Assembly (NCBI GenBank): GCA_023014485.1
Contig: JAJOZX010009437.1
Span: forward strand, 72,501-136,500
Direction of reading: 5' to 3'
DNA: 64,000 nucleotides
Source of the DNA: Bathynomus jamesi
Taxonomy: Eukaryota; Arthropoda; Malacostraca; Isopoda; Cirolanidae
The position numbers and the translations under genes were made by a program. Numbering within the stretch: position 1 is the stretch's first letter; the number at the start of each line of letters is the position of its first letter. The notes below the pieces were generated by a model. That model was not told where the DNA came from and did not search any database. It saw only the letters and a list, made by a program, of their open reading frames with translations. Positions 43,996 to 55,338 of the stretch are shown here, piece by piece.

Positions 43996-44100
43996 ATAAA
44001 ATGTTTTTCAATAAATTAGGTAAGTAAACTATATAAAATTACTTTTTGGTAGTACAATTATTTGTCCATTATATATCTTTGAAAAATAAAGTAAAATGCC

Positions 44101-44654
44101 CAGTGGTGTAGTGCTGTGGGAACGCGTGGGAACGGCGTTCCCTTACTTTTTTTGGTAGACGAAACGGCGTTCCCTCACTATTTCAAATAAATCCGAACTT
44201 ACAAATCTCTAACTTCATGAAATTTTAATTCCCACCCCTAGAAGAAATATGAGAAAGAATCATTAACTGCTTCATTTCTTTTAGCTTCGACTGAGGCAAT
44301 GCTAGCCTATAAAGATCTGGTGAAACAGTCACCACGGCGTCCCAGTTGTTAACTTTTTTTTAGTTAATCATTCCAGTTGTTAGCTATTTTTATTGATCGT
44401 ACTGGATGTCGTATATCTAATGACACTGGAAATACTGCATCTTCAACCTTGGAATATATCCTAATATCCAGTGCATATGACCTCAAAATATCCCTGAAAT
44501 TGGTCAGATTTCAAAAGATTTCCCGGGGGGCTTACAGTGCCCCCGGACCCCCAGCTGTATGGGCTCGCCGCGCTCGCCATTGTCCCCCCCCCCGCATCTG
44601 AGTAACACTTTCAAAATGCGTTCCCTCACTTCTTTATTTAGCACTACACCACTG
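44101..44654. mobile_element. hAT-type MITE inside the hAT
   Basis: Tips CAGTGGTGTAGTGCT inverted and perfect; duplication AAAATGCC at 44,093-44,100 and 44,655-44,662, perfect. 554 bp, noncoding, with GGGAACG(C)G repeats near both ends and a C/G-rich patch at 44,520-44,595. Confidence 0.92.
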
Positions 44655-45279
44655 AAAATGCCTATAGAGTGCTGCAAAATGCTTTTAAAAGGTATTGGTT
44701 GACCTGTGGAGTGTTATCGAGATATCATACGAGTATATTAGTGTACCATTGGATTTGTCCCGCATTGGGATCGCAAAAATCTGGTCACCCTAGGTATACG
44801 TGACCGTAATCCTCGTTTACGCGATTTAACAAACGACCATTCAGCTGGCGGAACTATTTGCGCTCATGTATATGTAAATATGTACAGGTGTTCTTCGGCA
44901 CGTCGGTCAGTTTGTGTTGTTGCGCCATTTTCTCACACGCGAAAAACGTGTTGTGCATTACAATTTTCATTTTTAAGTGCTTTAAAGTTGCTGATCCATA
45001 TAAATATGAGTGGAAAGCGACCGGCAAATGTTGTGCTTGCCTCTGTACGTGTATAATAAGCATTACGTTCTATATAATTCTCGTATACAGCCATATATTT
45101 TAATTTTTGTTGTCAAAAATTCTTGAGCTGAACACTCCTTACCCCTTATAATACATTATCTCTATGGGAAGTGGGATTCAATTTACACGGTTTCGATATA
45201 AACGATGGTTTCCATGAACGCATCTATCGCGTAAATAGAGGACTATCTTACTGTATTTGACACGCGTATGACCTACTGT

Positions 45280-46252
45280 CAGTGATGGGCATCGATACAT
45301 GAAAATCGCTAAAGCGATACCGATACATCGATATATGAAGAACGTCTTAGGCGATACCGATACGCCGATACTTTCTAGATGTCTTAAGCGATACCGATAC
45401 CGATACATGCATCGCCGGTACATTTTTATAATTATTCATTTAATATGTAGGTATTAGATATTATTGCTTATACTAGTAATTTGTACGCACTGTAAGTAAA
45501 ATCAACGACATTTTAATGGGTTTTATAGATGTAAATAAAACAATTGCTTTATTTAATGAAAGTATGTTTTAATTTTGTAGGATACATGAATGACTGAAAA
45601 TATTACACTAACAATTAAAAGTAATTACTATTACCCTTCAAAAATACCAGCTGGCTAAACATCTGGTCAGACAGTCTATTCCTTTTTGGAACGTGAATGT
45701 GACCAGCCAAACTAAACGACCGTTCTACAGGAGCAGAGGATGGTAGTGGTGTGTTATACTTCAGGAAGACCCGTAGAATTCCTGGGTACTGCCTCAGAGA
45801 TTGGAGAGAATGACTTCCGTCACCCAGATACTGTAAAACTTCCATCTCAGTGGAATCTTGGGATGCAGAGACATTAGTGGAAGCAGACTCATAACAGAAG
45901 AAATCATCTGCACTTCCGTCAGATGCAGCATCACTTAGTTGTTGCTGGGGGGGGGGGGTCTGCTCGCTGAGGATCTTAACAGCATTAACCAACATTTCAT
46001 GAACCCTCTTTTTGACAATGTTAGTATTAAATCAATTGCTTTGATGAAGAAGAGTGTTGTTCCTTTCTTTTTTTCATTTTGCCCTGGTAATAGTCTCGTA
46101 CATGACTCATTATACGCGGACTTAAGTCGGGAGTTTTTTATATGGATTTTGCGTTTGTGGAAGTTCGTTGTTCGTGTCATTACGTTTGTAAGGTAGAAGA
46201 CATCCGCGCGTGAGAATGAAAGAAAGCGACTCTCGAGTCGATCTTTTCTCAT
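45280..46252 (-). mobile_element. hAT element, 3' part
   Basis: Left tip CAGTGATGGGCATCGATAC followed by many CGATACCGATAC repeats. The coding part is on the minus strand. I find no matching tip on the right, so the 5' side is truncated. Confidence 0.6.
45615..45995 (-). pseudogene. hAT transposase dimerisation end
   Basis: 126 codons: VEVLQYL-like start of the last domain, then VFLKYNTPLPSSAPVERS, FSLAGHIHVPKRNRLSDQM and LVFLKGN. Clear hAT C terminus, ending at 45,615. A G run at 45,950-45,958 marks a probable frameshift with the upstream frame (45,935-46,252). Confidence 0.8.
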
Positions 46253-47925
46253 TTTAAGACATTCTCATTCCTATCCACGGCTTTCCCAATCTGGTCCAGT
46301 TTAGGTTAGGTTAGGAAATATTAACCATTCTCATTTCTTACCTTTGCGAATGGGATTGACATTATTTCTCAAATGTGGAGTTCTCACTTTATGCATTCCC
46401 ACTTTCGGGTCGCGAATGGAAATGCGAACAGGAATGATGACATTGAATGGGAAGTAGTCGTTTAGTTATACAAAATTTTGCCCCGACTAAGCAGTAATTT
46501 AATACCTAATTTGATATTTAAAACACGTAATTCGTTCCAATTTTTTTTATAGGCCGTAAAGCTGTTTTGTAAAAAAAATGGGGATAAATTAAATACCTGA
46601 CATATTTAACTGATGTAATAAACAAAACGTTTGAAGCGATATCAAAATATTAAGCATTTAAAGTGCTAAAAAGTGGTGACAAAATTCTTATAACCAAACG
46701 CCTATAATATACGTATAGAGTTTAAAGTGTGGTGACTTTTGTATGAGTTTTCCATTTTTTTCTTGCAGGCACCATACCCACCATCCGGTATTGTGACACT
46801 CGCATGCACGAACTTTAGACGCCTTCTTCCTATCATTTTGTCATTCCACCGAGGCTTTGCTACCCTCTTTTGGAGTTTGGACCTGATATTTTTCCAGTAT
46901 TTTCCATACATATAATCATAAAATCCATCCAACCAAGCTCTTTTTAGAGATCCAAAAGTTAAGAAACAGATACAAAACTTGCTTTTATATAGTAGATATA
47001 TCTCTCATGTACGTCACACGAGTACCACTTTAGTTTCCGATTCTTCACTGCTCGAGTATCTCGCGTTCGTGTTTCCTTTTCCGCCACTTTCGAATTGAAT
47101 GAATAATGTTTGGAGTTGTTTGATTTCCTTCGTTGCGGCAAAGGTCATACTGGTATCGGAACTATTTACGGGTCGGTACATCATCTCAACGCGGAACACG
47201 CTTACTCCCATCAAACATACTAAATAGACGCGGGGTTGCTGAACATCGCCTGATCTAACGAGAAGCAGCGTTGCGGCGTGGTTACCAAGTGGCCCCGAAA
47301 TTAATAAATATTATACGTATGTAATAATACTTCATAATGTTTTAATTTTGGCATTATTTTTTAATGTCATTTCTTTGGAATGAGTGTTAATTTGAGCATT
47401 GTTATAAACATTACCTCCTCCTCGAGTTTTACACCCTAAAATCTGTCCTATTCTATTTAATTCTTAAGACTGAGAGTATATACAGAAATAGGACTTAGGC
47501 CTAAATGTATTCTTTGGAAAAAAAAAAAAAGCAAATTTTTTAAAGAGTACATTCTGATAGTAGGTAGAAAGTAGATGAGAAGTAGATCAAACGGTTTGTT
47601 TAATCTTGATCTAAGCAAGGACCCTTCATATATTATTAATAATAATAGTAGTAGTAGTAGTAGTAACTACCTTTCTGAGAGTTAAAGAACTTTTCATATT
47701 ATTCGCGATGCACTTATGCCCTGCTATAAAATGTCCTCTTTAAATACTACTTTACATTCAGAGTAGATACATTTAGTTCTACTTAATACTCTTAATGTTC
47801 AACACGACGGAAAGCTTTTAAAAGAGTATCTTATACCGTGTGTTCTGCATAACCTTGCTGTATGTAGTAACCCCTTGCCTGCTGTAGCTATCGTCTGCAT
47901 CTGCCCATCATTTGCATAAATATCT
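46253..47925. other. No recognised gene; (TTAGG)3 and two unassigned frames
   Basis: An exact (TTAGG)3 is at 46,301-46,315. Minus frames at 46,702-46,932 (basic, KRVAKPRWNDKMIGRRRLKF) and 46,959-47,214 could be remains of one gene, but I cannot name a family. (TAG)n at 47,648-47,663. Confidence 0.4.
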
Positions 47926-47929
47926 ATCA

Positions 47930-48234
<305 letters not shown>

Positions 48235-48239
48235 TAATC

Positions 48240-48738
48240 ACTTAGCTGTAGATTCACTGTAAGAATAAGATGAGATCCGTTGAGATATAATAGGCCTCAT
48301 TAAAGTGAGTTATATACCGGTGTTAATGAAATAATATATACACAGGCTGATGAAGACGTTATATTCCTCGCTACAAACTGTTTTAAATCAATTTGTATGC
48401 GGATATTTATTGCGGGTTTCTCCGCTATAATTGTGTTGTTAAATTTGTATTATTATTACGTTGATATTACAATGTACAATTTTCTCTTATTTGATGACTA
48501 TGACGTAATGTTCTGTAAAAAGTAAATGGTATTGGCAGTGTTGCTATGTATTTCGCCCTTGGCCCCTCCTTCGTGTATAAAATAAAAAAAAATATGAACT
48601 GTTATCTACAGCGTTTCGGAAATACAAGTTCGTTCATACAAACGTGAAATTTCTAAATCGCGTAAGAAATTACTAATTAGTAATGACTGGACTTTTTTCT
48701 TCTTTTTAATTTTATTTTTGCTACCAAAGAGAATAAAA
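48240..48738. other. No gene seen
   Basis: AT-rich DNA, nothing recognised. Confidence 0.5.
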
Positions 48739-48740
48739 TA

Positions 48741-49313
48741 CAGGGCTATTCAAACTGATTCATCCGATTTCAACTGAGAATACTTCCGTACCTATCAACC
48801 GTGCATCAACTGGGCATACACCACATGAAAGAGGAAATCTCCGAGTTTTACAAGATCACCGCGAGAGGGCTCCAAAGTCACGCCGTGGCCTAGCCTAGCA
48901 ACAAACAGTCAGTGTGAAAATGGCGTCCGCACAGCAGAAGGCGTTTTGTGTGTTACAGTTTTCGGGCCCCCTAGGTCGCCGGATCTTACACCGTGCGACT
49001 TCTTCCTTTGGGGGTACGTTAAGGATACTGTGTACGTGCCACCGTTGCCCACATCTTTGGATGAGCTCCAAACTCGCATTGTTACTGCCGTAGAGTCAGT
49101 GACAACGGACATGCTGGAGCGAGTATGGGAGGAATTCGACTATCGTGTCGACGTTGCTCGTGTAACTAGGGGAAGTCACATAGAGCATTTATGAGGTGAG
49201 AGACAAAATTTGGACAGTTTTTCTTTTGGTTGATGTATCACAAATCACACTGTATTTGTAACATTAAAAAATATTCTCATTTGAAATCAGGTGAATCAGT
49301 TTGAATAGCCCTA
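48741..49313 (+). mobile_element. mariner-type element, out-of-frame internal deletion
   Basis: 573 bp; tips CAGGGCTATTCAAACTGATT inverted (one mismatch at the first base and one inside), TA on both sides (48,739-48,740; 49,314-49,315). Confidence 0.9.
48919..49194 (+). pseudogene. mariner-type transposase, N- and C-terminal pieces joined
   Basis: ATG 48,919: MASAQQKAFCVLQF, the normal start of a DUF4817-type transposase, then directly but in another frame [17 protein letters not shown] with the last catalytic Asp and the C terminus DELQTRIVTAVESVTTDML to the stop at 49,192. Around 900 bp of the gene is missing at the junction near 48,960. Confidence 0.8.
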
Positions 49314-49422
49314 TACTATGTCCCCGCTCCCTCCAGACGAAAAAAGGTAGAACAATATTACCAGTTCATAATTATTTTTATACTTTTTAGAAATTATTTC
49401 CAGGCGACCTTTTTCAAAATCT

Positions 49423-49424
<2 letters not shown>

Positions 49425-49478
<54 letters not shown>
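49425..49478. repeat. (CA)n microsatellite
   Basis: Pure CA repeat of about 52 bp. Confidence 0.97.
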
Positions 49479-50348
49479 GGATCGATAATAATCGTAATAA
49501 GCGCATGATATAAACAGCTAATTATTATGAAGATTTATTCGGTTGTTTCATATATAAATTTGAGTTATTTCGTAACTTCTTTCCTGTCGAACGCAATTAG
49601 TGTTCATGTTTGTGATGTGCAACGTGCTGATGTGTGTGTATATAAATGCTACTGCTAAATCAATTTCATTCATCAATAAACTCAGGAAAATGCCTCTTGA
49701 CTCGATAAAGGCAAATGGTTGTCAGCTGAAACGTCTATTATTAATTATACCTTAAAAAGACTTAAGTACTTTTTTTTTTAATTCCCGCTTATGATTGATG
49801 TTTCTCGATATCTTTCGCTGTGGAACAAATATGATTTTCTTTGACAAATGTACCGAGAACGGGTATCATTCTTCAAACTGTCCCCTTTGCAAACATTCAT
49901 GAACTTTGTTCAGCCACTTGACAAATCATTGTTAAAAAACTTGAATTGTATATATCCGGATCGGGCTTCAAAAGAGATGGACCGATCCCCGGACACCTAT
50001 TTTTCAATTTTTATCAAGTATATAGTGTGAATTTTAGGTAAAGCACTTGATTACTTTAGTATGTAGTACGAATAATATCCGGATAACACATTTCTGGTAC
50101 AATTTGTGATTTAACTATGCAAAATAAACATATTCGTATTCTGGACTGGTCCAAGGATCTCAGGTTGCATTATTCATATTTTTGTACCACTAAACAGTAT
50201 CTCGCTTACCATAGATTGGGAACCGCTGCTACAGTATATATGATTGCACTAATCGTGCTTATGATCGGATTAATTTGGTTGCTGCAACCAGCAGAAGAAA
50301 TAAAAGTGGTGTAATCTGTGAATGTCATGAAAAGTATGAATGTACGAA
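49479..50348. other. No recognised gene
   Basis: Frames at 49,848-50,030 and 50,117-50,314 (the latter with a hydrophobic stretch MIALIVLMIGLIWLL) have no assignment. At 49,690-49,735 the phrase GACTCGATAAAGGC...GCTGAAACGTC resembles sequences near Penelope-like ends. Confidence 0.35.
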
Positions 50349-50504
50349 ATACAGGGTGTCCGTAAATTATCTTTACAAATCCGTAATGAAAACTGTTCAT
50401 GGACTTCGTTGACCACGCGATCGCATTCATACAAGAATTAACATAGTACTAGAATAAAACCGCAAAACATTTGCGGTCAAATTAGTACCTTTATTGCGAC
50501 ATTA

Positions 50505-50632
50505 TTTCTTTAAATACAGGATTTCTACTTATTCTTTCACCAAAGACTATAACAGAATCAAAACTTGTCACTCTAGAAAAAGCTACATAAAGCTGTCCAT
50601 GCGTAAAAACAGAGGTTTACGAATATAAATAC
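50505..50632 (-). pseudogene. Helitron helicase C terminus
   Basis: Minus strand: HGQLYVAFSRVTSFDSV then ERISRNPVFKEIMSQ and a stop at about 50,503. QLYVA(F/L)SRVTS is motif VI of the Pif1-type helicase found at the end of RepHel proteins. Only about 40 residues remain. Confidence 0.75.
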
Positions 50633-50664
50633 AAAAACATTTGCGGTCAAATTAGTATCTTTAT

Positions 50665-50925
50665 CAAGGCAACCCGAGAGCAATGCGGCAGAATTATCAA
50701 GACGTTATGGCAATTGTAAGAAAATTTGGGAAGCCGGATCTATTTACTGTATTACGTTTACTCGCGATCCAAGATGGACTGAAATCACTGAAAGCATTGA
50801 AGCTTATCAAAAACCTGAACATAGGCCAGATATTGTTGCGAGAGTTTCTCACATAAAACTAAAAGAGCCGCTGCATGATTTAACAATAAAACATACTCGG
50901 AAAGCTAAGTGCATTTTTGTATGTA
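50665..50925 (+). pseudogene. Helitron N-like/Rep-proximal domain fragment
   Basis: In two frames: RAMRQNYQDVMAIVRKFGKP then DLF, and after a shift FTRDPRWTEITESIEAY, HRPDIVARVSHIKLKE. This matches the Helitron-like N domain, in which the phrase 'YQDAMAIVRKFGKPDLF.TFTCNP.W.EI' is typical. No Rep HUH motif is in the window. Confidence 0.75.
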
Positions 50926-50989
50926 GTTCGTGTACCTTCAAGTTTCAGCTGGCGGGGCCCGCCAAAAAATGACGGGTTGAAGTTTCCCA

Positions 50990-51130
50990 CATGCCCCACA
51001 CTACACCCACCTCCCGCACATCCCTCACACCTTCTACACCACCCCACAACTTCCACACCACTCCCTCACACCTTCCACACCACCCTCACACCTTCCACAT
51101 CACCCCAACACACCACACCACCCACATCCC
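50990..51130. repeat. CACCTTCCACACCACCC minisatellite
   Basis: C-rich degenerate repeats between two direct copies of GCCAAAAAATGACGGGTTG (50,960 and 51,138). Proline/histidine/threonine frames over it are not genes. Confidence 0.75.
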
Positions 51131-51360
51131 TTTCCCGCCAAAAAATGACGGGTTGGAGTTTCCCACTTTTTCTCTATTTGGCTTCGTTTAAATGTTGGGC
51201 ATGCGCGCACGCTTGTGCGAACGAAAAAATAAATATCCTTTGGATCATCGAAGAACAGAGACCTTTCCAACGGTGTAAGGATGAGTGCCTTCCATTGAGC
51301 GGTTTCCGAGAAAAACGCTGAAAAACGCTGAACAAGCCCAGACAGAAGGACGGAAACTGC

Positions 51361-52269
51361 CTATTATTATTATTATTAAAAATACAAACTGAATTTTCTA
51401 TAACGCGTTTAACGTTAAGATGTCCGTATCACGTTAATACTGAACGCTAAATTCAGCGCTAAATGCTTATAGCTATAGTGCACTCTGAAAAACTGTCCGC
51501 TGTTTCTACTGTAGGACTAATTGTGTAAATAAATATAAAGTACTTATAAAAAACACTTTGTAACGAAGCTTAAATGTACTGTGGATATGTTAATTCTAAA
51601 AGCATTATTTTTATTTTACCTCTGGTAATTTAAAGGATTTTCTTTTTTAATCCAAAATAACCCCATTAAATTTTTCATCAGGAAAACATCTTTTTGTTGC
51701 CATGGAGATTTAGTGTATGGCCATTGGCCAAGTATTCCTTCCCATCAATTCTCATGTACCACATTAATTATTCTTGGGAGAGAGCATTACGATATGTTAC
51801 CTTAACTGTTCTTCTTATACCTGTAGAAGAAGAAAAAAGGTTTTCTTTACTACAGGGTGATTTTTTTTATGCGAGAATCCTTGATAATAGCTTTCATGGT
51901 TCTCGAATAAAAATATCACCCTGCCTGTATATTGCGAATGTTTTTTATTTGTTTTGATGCAATTCTTTTCTTTTTCTTTTTTAATAATGACAAGACAATC
52001 AATTTTTTCTTTTTTCTTAATTACTTAATTCAGTTTTATTCATGGTGTCTATATAGGCCGAGGGTCACGTCACCTCAATTTGCATACAGTCATTGTAATC
52101 GCTTTGTATCTTACCTGTAATACAGTACATTTTGGGAAAGTCATAAATATATAGAGAAAGATAGATAAGATATGCAGTAATTTATATGTGAGAATAACAT
52201 CAATAGATCTTGTTAATTAAGTGCAATATGAAATAAGCACGAAAATGTTTGGACGTTTACAATTTTCTT

Positions 52270-52272
<3 letters not shown>
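51361..52272. other. No gene seen; 71-bp fold-back
   Basis: A frame at 51,694-51,957 is not assigned. Within it, 51,853-51,923 is a small fold-back: CAGGGTGATTTTTTTTATG facing CAGGGTGATATTTTTATTC, then CGAGAA in both arms. Confidence 0.5.

Positions 52273-52336
<64 letters not shown>
52273..52336. repeat. (TA)n microsatellite
   Basis: About 32 TA units, then a GTGT/GTAT-rich stretch to 52,380. Confidence 0.97.
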
Positions 52337-52340
<4 letters not shown>

Positions 52341-52454
52341 GCGTGTGTGTATGTATGTATGTATGTGCGCGCGTGTGTGAGTTAGTGAAGGAAAAGTATT
52401 GTATAAGATATGAAAACTACAATTCATCATAATTCAAGAGGGAAAAAAAATACT

Positions 52455-53344
52455 ACAGGGTGTCCACAATGTCTTCTCACCCCAGTAAAATACTAACTGA
52501 TTTTCTTTTTTCTTTCAGACCCATTTGAAATGTGTAATATACTACAGGGTGTCCACAATGTCTTCTCACCCCAGTAAAATACTAACTGATTTTCTTTTTT
52601 CTTTCAGACCCATTTGAAATGTGTAATATACTACAGGGTGTCCACAATGTCTTCTCACCCCAGTAAAATACTAACTGATTTTCTTTTTTCTTTCAGACCC
52701 ATTTGAAATGTGTAATATACTACAGGGTGTCCACAATGTCTTCTCACCCCAGTAAAATACTAATTGATTTTCTTTTTTCTTTCAGACCCATTTGAAATGT
52801 GTAATATACTACAGGGTGTCCACAATGTCTTCTCACCCCAGTAAAATACTAACTGATTTTCTTTTTTCTTTCAGACCCATTTGAAATGTGTAATATACTA
52901 CAGGGTGTCCACAATGTCTTCTCACCCCAGTAAAATACTAACTGATTTTCTTTTTTCTTTCAGACCCATTTGAAATGTGTAATATACTACAGGGTGTCCA
53001 CAATGTCTTCTCACCCCAGTAAAATACTAATTGATTTTCTTTTTTCTTTCAGACCCATTTGAAATGTGTAATATACTACAGGGTGTCCACAATGTCTTCT
53101 CACCCCAGTAAAATACTAATTGATTTTCTTTTTTCTTTCAGACCCATTTGAAATGTGTAATATACTACAGGGTGTCAACAATGTCTTCTCACCCCAGTAA
53201 AATACTAACTGATTTTCTTTTTTCTTTCAGACCCATTTGAAATGTGTAATATACTACAGGGTGTCCACAATGTCTTCTCACCCCAGTAAAATACTAACTG
53301 ATTTTCTTTTTTCTTTCAGACCCATTTGAAATGTGTAATAGCAG
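52455..53344 (+). repeat. Ten 89-bp tandem repeats of a transposon end
   Basis: Unit starts at 52,455, 52,544, 52,633, 52,722, 52,811, 52,900, 52,989, 53,078, 53,167 and 53,256: exactly 89 bp each. Differences are single bases: AACTG to AATTG in units 4, 7 and 8, and GTCC to GTCA in unit 9. Each unit holds the inverted-repeat tip, a T-rich tract with TTCTTTCAG, and an ATG 9 bp later. Unit 10 continues into the unique part. Confidence 0.97.
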
Positions 53345-53597
53345 CAACTATACGATTGAACAACGTATATTGGATAGTACCTCGGTCCATGAGCGACCAC
53401 GTAATGGCAAAACCATTGAAAATATTCGTGCGGACTTCCAGGACCGATTGAATGGTGCAACTCCTCGAAAAAGGGCTCCGTTGAGATGGGAAAAGAAACT
53501 GTTCACAACAGGAACTATAAAACGTATATGCAATAAAAGTACCCGTATAAGACTATCAGTGATAAATGGTTCTGAAAGAAAAACGAAAATCAGTTAG
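53331..53597 (+). pseudogene. mariner-type transposase start, truncated
   Basis: 88 codons from ATG 53,331: NYTIEQRILDS, TIENIRADFQDRLNG, PRKRAPLRWEKKLF, TTGTIKRI. The pattern (Y-x-x-EQR, F...F..R..., TGTIK) resembles the first helix-turn-helix region of DUF4817-type transposases, though it is scrambled. The frame runs into the right inverted repeat. Confidence 0.55.
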
Positions 53598-53771
53598 TAT
53601 TTTACCGGGGTGACGAGACATTGTGGACACCCTGTGTATGTTATATTTTATACTAAAATGTTATACGTTCGATGCCAGACGGGAAATGCAGTACGAATGT
53701 ACACATTTTAGAAAATACGACTTACCTTTATGTCCAAAACCCGTGACTCGCTGGTTAATACTTGGTAAAGG

Positions 53772-53945
53772 TAGGGGGGGGGGCACAAATTGGCGCAACG
53801 ATCAGGCCAACTAATGCCGCTCATTGCACTGACTCCAGGATTATTATTACCATCACTATCGAGAGTCGAACCCCCGACCTCAGCGTCTTCGCTTCAATTA
53901 TCAGGAAATGGTGTTATACATTGCGCTACGCGCGCTAGCTGCTCG
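53772..53945 (-). mobile_element. SINE-C, copy 3
   Basis: Minus strand: GCGCAATGTATAACACCATT (A-box region), GGGGGTTCGACTCTCG (B box), tail GGCCTGATCGTTGCGC. Directly followed by an inverted copy. Confidence 0.7.
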
Positions 53946-54092
53946 GTGATGAATAACGCCATTTTCCTATATAAACGAAGTGAACTCACTGAGATCGGGG
54001 GTTCTAGTCCCGTAATGATGACGCGGGAGTTAGCGCAATAGACCACATTAGTTTGGCCTGAGCAGTGTGCCATTTTTTGGCCCTGTTCACTG
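53946..54092 (+). mobile_element. SINE-C, copy 4 (inverted)
   Basis: GAATAACGCCATTTTCC, GGGGGTTCTAGTCCCG (B box with one change) and GGCCTGAGCAGTGTG tail. Forms a head-to-head pair with copy 3. Confidence 0.65.
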
Positions 54093-55301
54093 ATTAATTA
54101 TATATCTCGCGTGGGAAAGTACTGTTTTTTAAACACATTCGTGATGTTACTATTTCTACAGCGAAAATGTTGTGTAATCACACTGTTATAGAAATATATT
54201 GACCTTATTTATAGCACTATCAGCTCAGTTACACTTTGAGTAATAATTAATATATAATTAATGTAATTACACGCAATAATTTCTCAATTAATGTCCAACA
54301 TTCTTTATTTTCCATTCACGCCACAACAAATATTTATAGGGTTTGTTACATGTTCAGAAAAAAAAGGGTTTAATTGCTTATAAGGGTGATTTCACACTAA
54401 ATAATCATCATACCGACCTTTATTGCAAAAAAAAAAAAAAAAAAAAAATTTAAAAAAAAAAATTCCTGACGTCATCGCCTTGTGACGTCACTGCGATGTC
54501 TCCCGTCCGTTTTCTTTGATTTTTAAGGACTGACTCGAGGAAATATATATATACACTGTATATAAAGGTAAAAATGGACGTAGGAAATAGCTCTACTAAT
54601 TATATCACTCGGATGAATTATTAGGATACGGATAAAATTTTTTGCACGTACGTTAAAACGCTTTGCCACGCAAAAATTACGTGCAAGATATAATAAATAT
54701 ATATAAATATATATATACACGAGAAATGGAACCTTTCTTTTTACGTCCTGTAATTAATATACAGATGACGTTAATTAGAAAGGGTAAATTGTTTCATTGC
54801 ATATTGTATATTGATGGTTTTCCTTTGACAGATTTCAACCAATCACGCAACGTCTAAAGAAATTATCTTATATATATATATATATGCACCGATGATTTTA
54901 TATATATATACTGTATATGAGACTGATGTTTCTTTGTATAATATTTTGTTTTTACACCTTTGCTCTCAAGACAAAGAAATAATTTAGTACTATCTATATA
55001 TATATATATATATAATATATATATATTATATATATATATATTATATTATATATTATATATATAGTTGCTGTTACTATATTACTATTATTACTATTACAAG
55101 CACCGTAATGACGATATTATGAATTACAGTAATATATGGTAGCAAAAACACTAATAATAATAATAATAATTTTTAGATAACTTATTTTATATGTTTAAAT
55201 AATGGCATAAAAATGCTATAAAAATGTCAAATGAAAAGATATTTCGAATATTCCAATAGATATGCAAATGAAAGTAACAAATACATATGGAGCACGAAAA
55301 C

Positions 55302-55325
<24 letters not shown>
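54093..55325. other. No gene seen
   Basis: A-rich tract at 54,428-54,470, TGACGTCA-type palindromes at 54,470-54,490, (TA)n at 54,985-55,064 and 55,303-55,340, (TAA)n at 55,150-55,170. No coding signal. Confidence 0.5.

Positions 55326-55329
<4 letters not shown>

Positions 55330-55338
<9 letters not shown>

Larger units (their letters stand above)
41836..44792 (+). mobile_element. hAT element inside the Tigger-like MITE
   Basis: Tips TAGGGTGACCAGACGTCC and, inverted, TAGGGTGACCAGATTTTTGC, both followed by AATGCGGGACA. Flanks GGTATACCGTG and GGTATACGTG are a duplication with one indel. Carries a broken transposase gene and a nested MITE. Confidence 0.85.
41747..45253 (+). mobile_element. Tigger/pogo-like MITE, interrupted
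   Basis: Tips CAGTAAGTCCTC and, inverted, CAGTAAGATAGTCCTC, with TA on both sides (41,745-41,746; 45,254-45,255). GCGGATTCGCTTATAC and CGTTTACGCGATT repeats inside. At 45,006 a short frame MSGKRPANVVL resembles the start of pogo/Tigger transposases. Without the hAT at 41,836-44,792 the element is about 550 bp. Confidence 0.75.
50352..51360. mobile_element. Helitron-derived composite
   Basis: Two Helitron protein fragments face away from each other (minus 50,505-50,632; plus 50,665-50,925) within 420 bp. A 27-bp direct repeat (ACATTTGCGGTCAAATTAGT at about 50,468 and 50,638) lies next to each. It begins with CAGGGTGTCC, a mariner-like tip without a visible partner. A minisatellite follows. 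Confidence 0.6.
52455..53635 (+). mobile_element. mariner-type deletion element with amplified left end
   Basis: Right tip, inverted, reads CAGGGTGTCCACAATGTCTC, matching the left tip CAGGGTGTCCACAATGTCTT. Similarity of the two ends extends about 75 bp (to ...TTTCTTTCAGA(C/A)CC). TA lies one to two bases beyond each tip. The left end is repeated ten times; the unique interior has only the start of a transposase gene. Confidence 0.85.

Noticed and set aside
46702..47214. Host gene exons on the minus strand
   Set aside because: Basic peptide resembles no family I know, no clear splice sites, and stops separate the two frames. Left as unassigned.
50117..50314. Small membrane protein with a hydrophobic helix
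   Set aside because: Short, no homology I recognise, composition typical of AT-rich noncoding DNA.
50917..51321. Proline/histidine-rich gene
   Set aside because: It overlaps a C-rich minisatellite between two direct repeats; no conserved domain.
52455..53344. CRISPR-like array
   Set aside because: Units are contiguous with no spacers, 89 bp long, and equal to a transposon terminus; the genome is eukaryotic.
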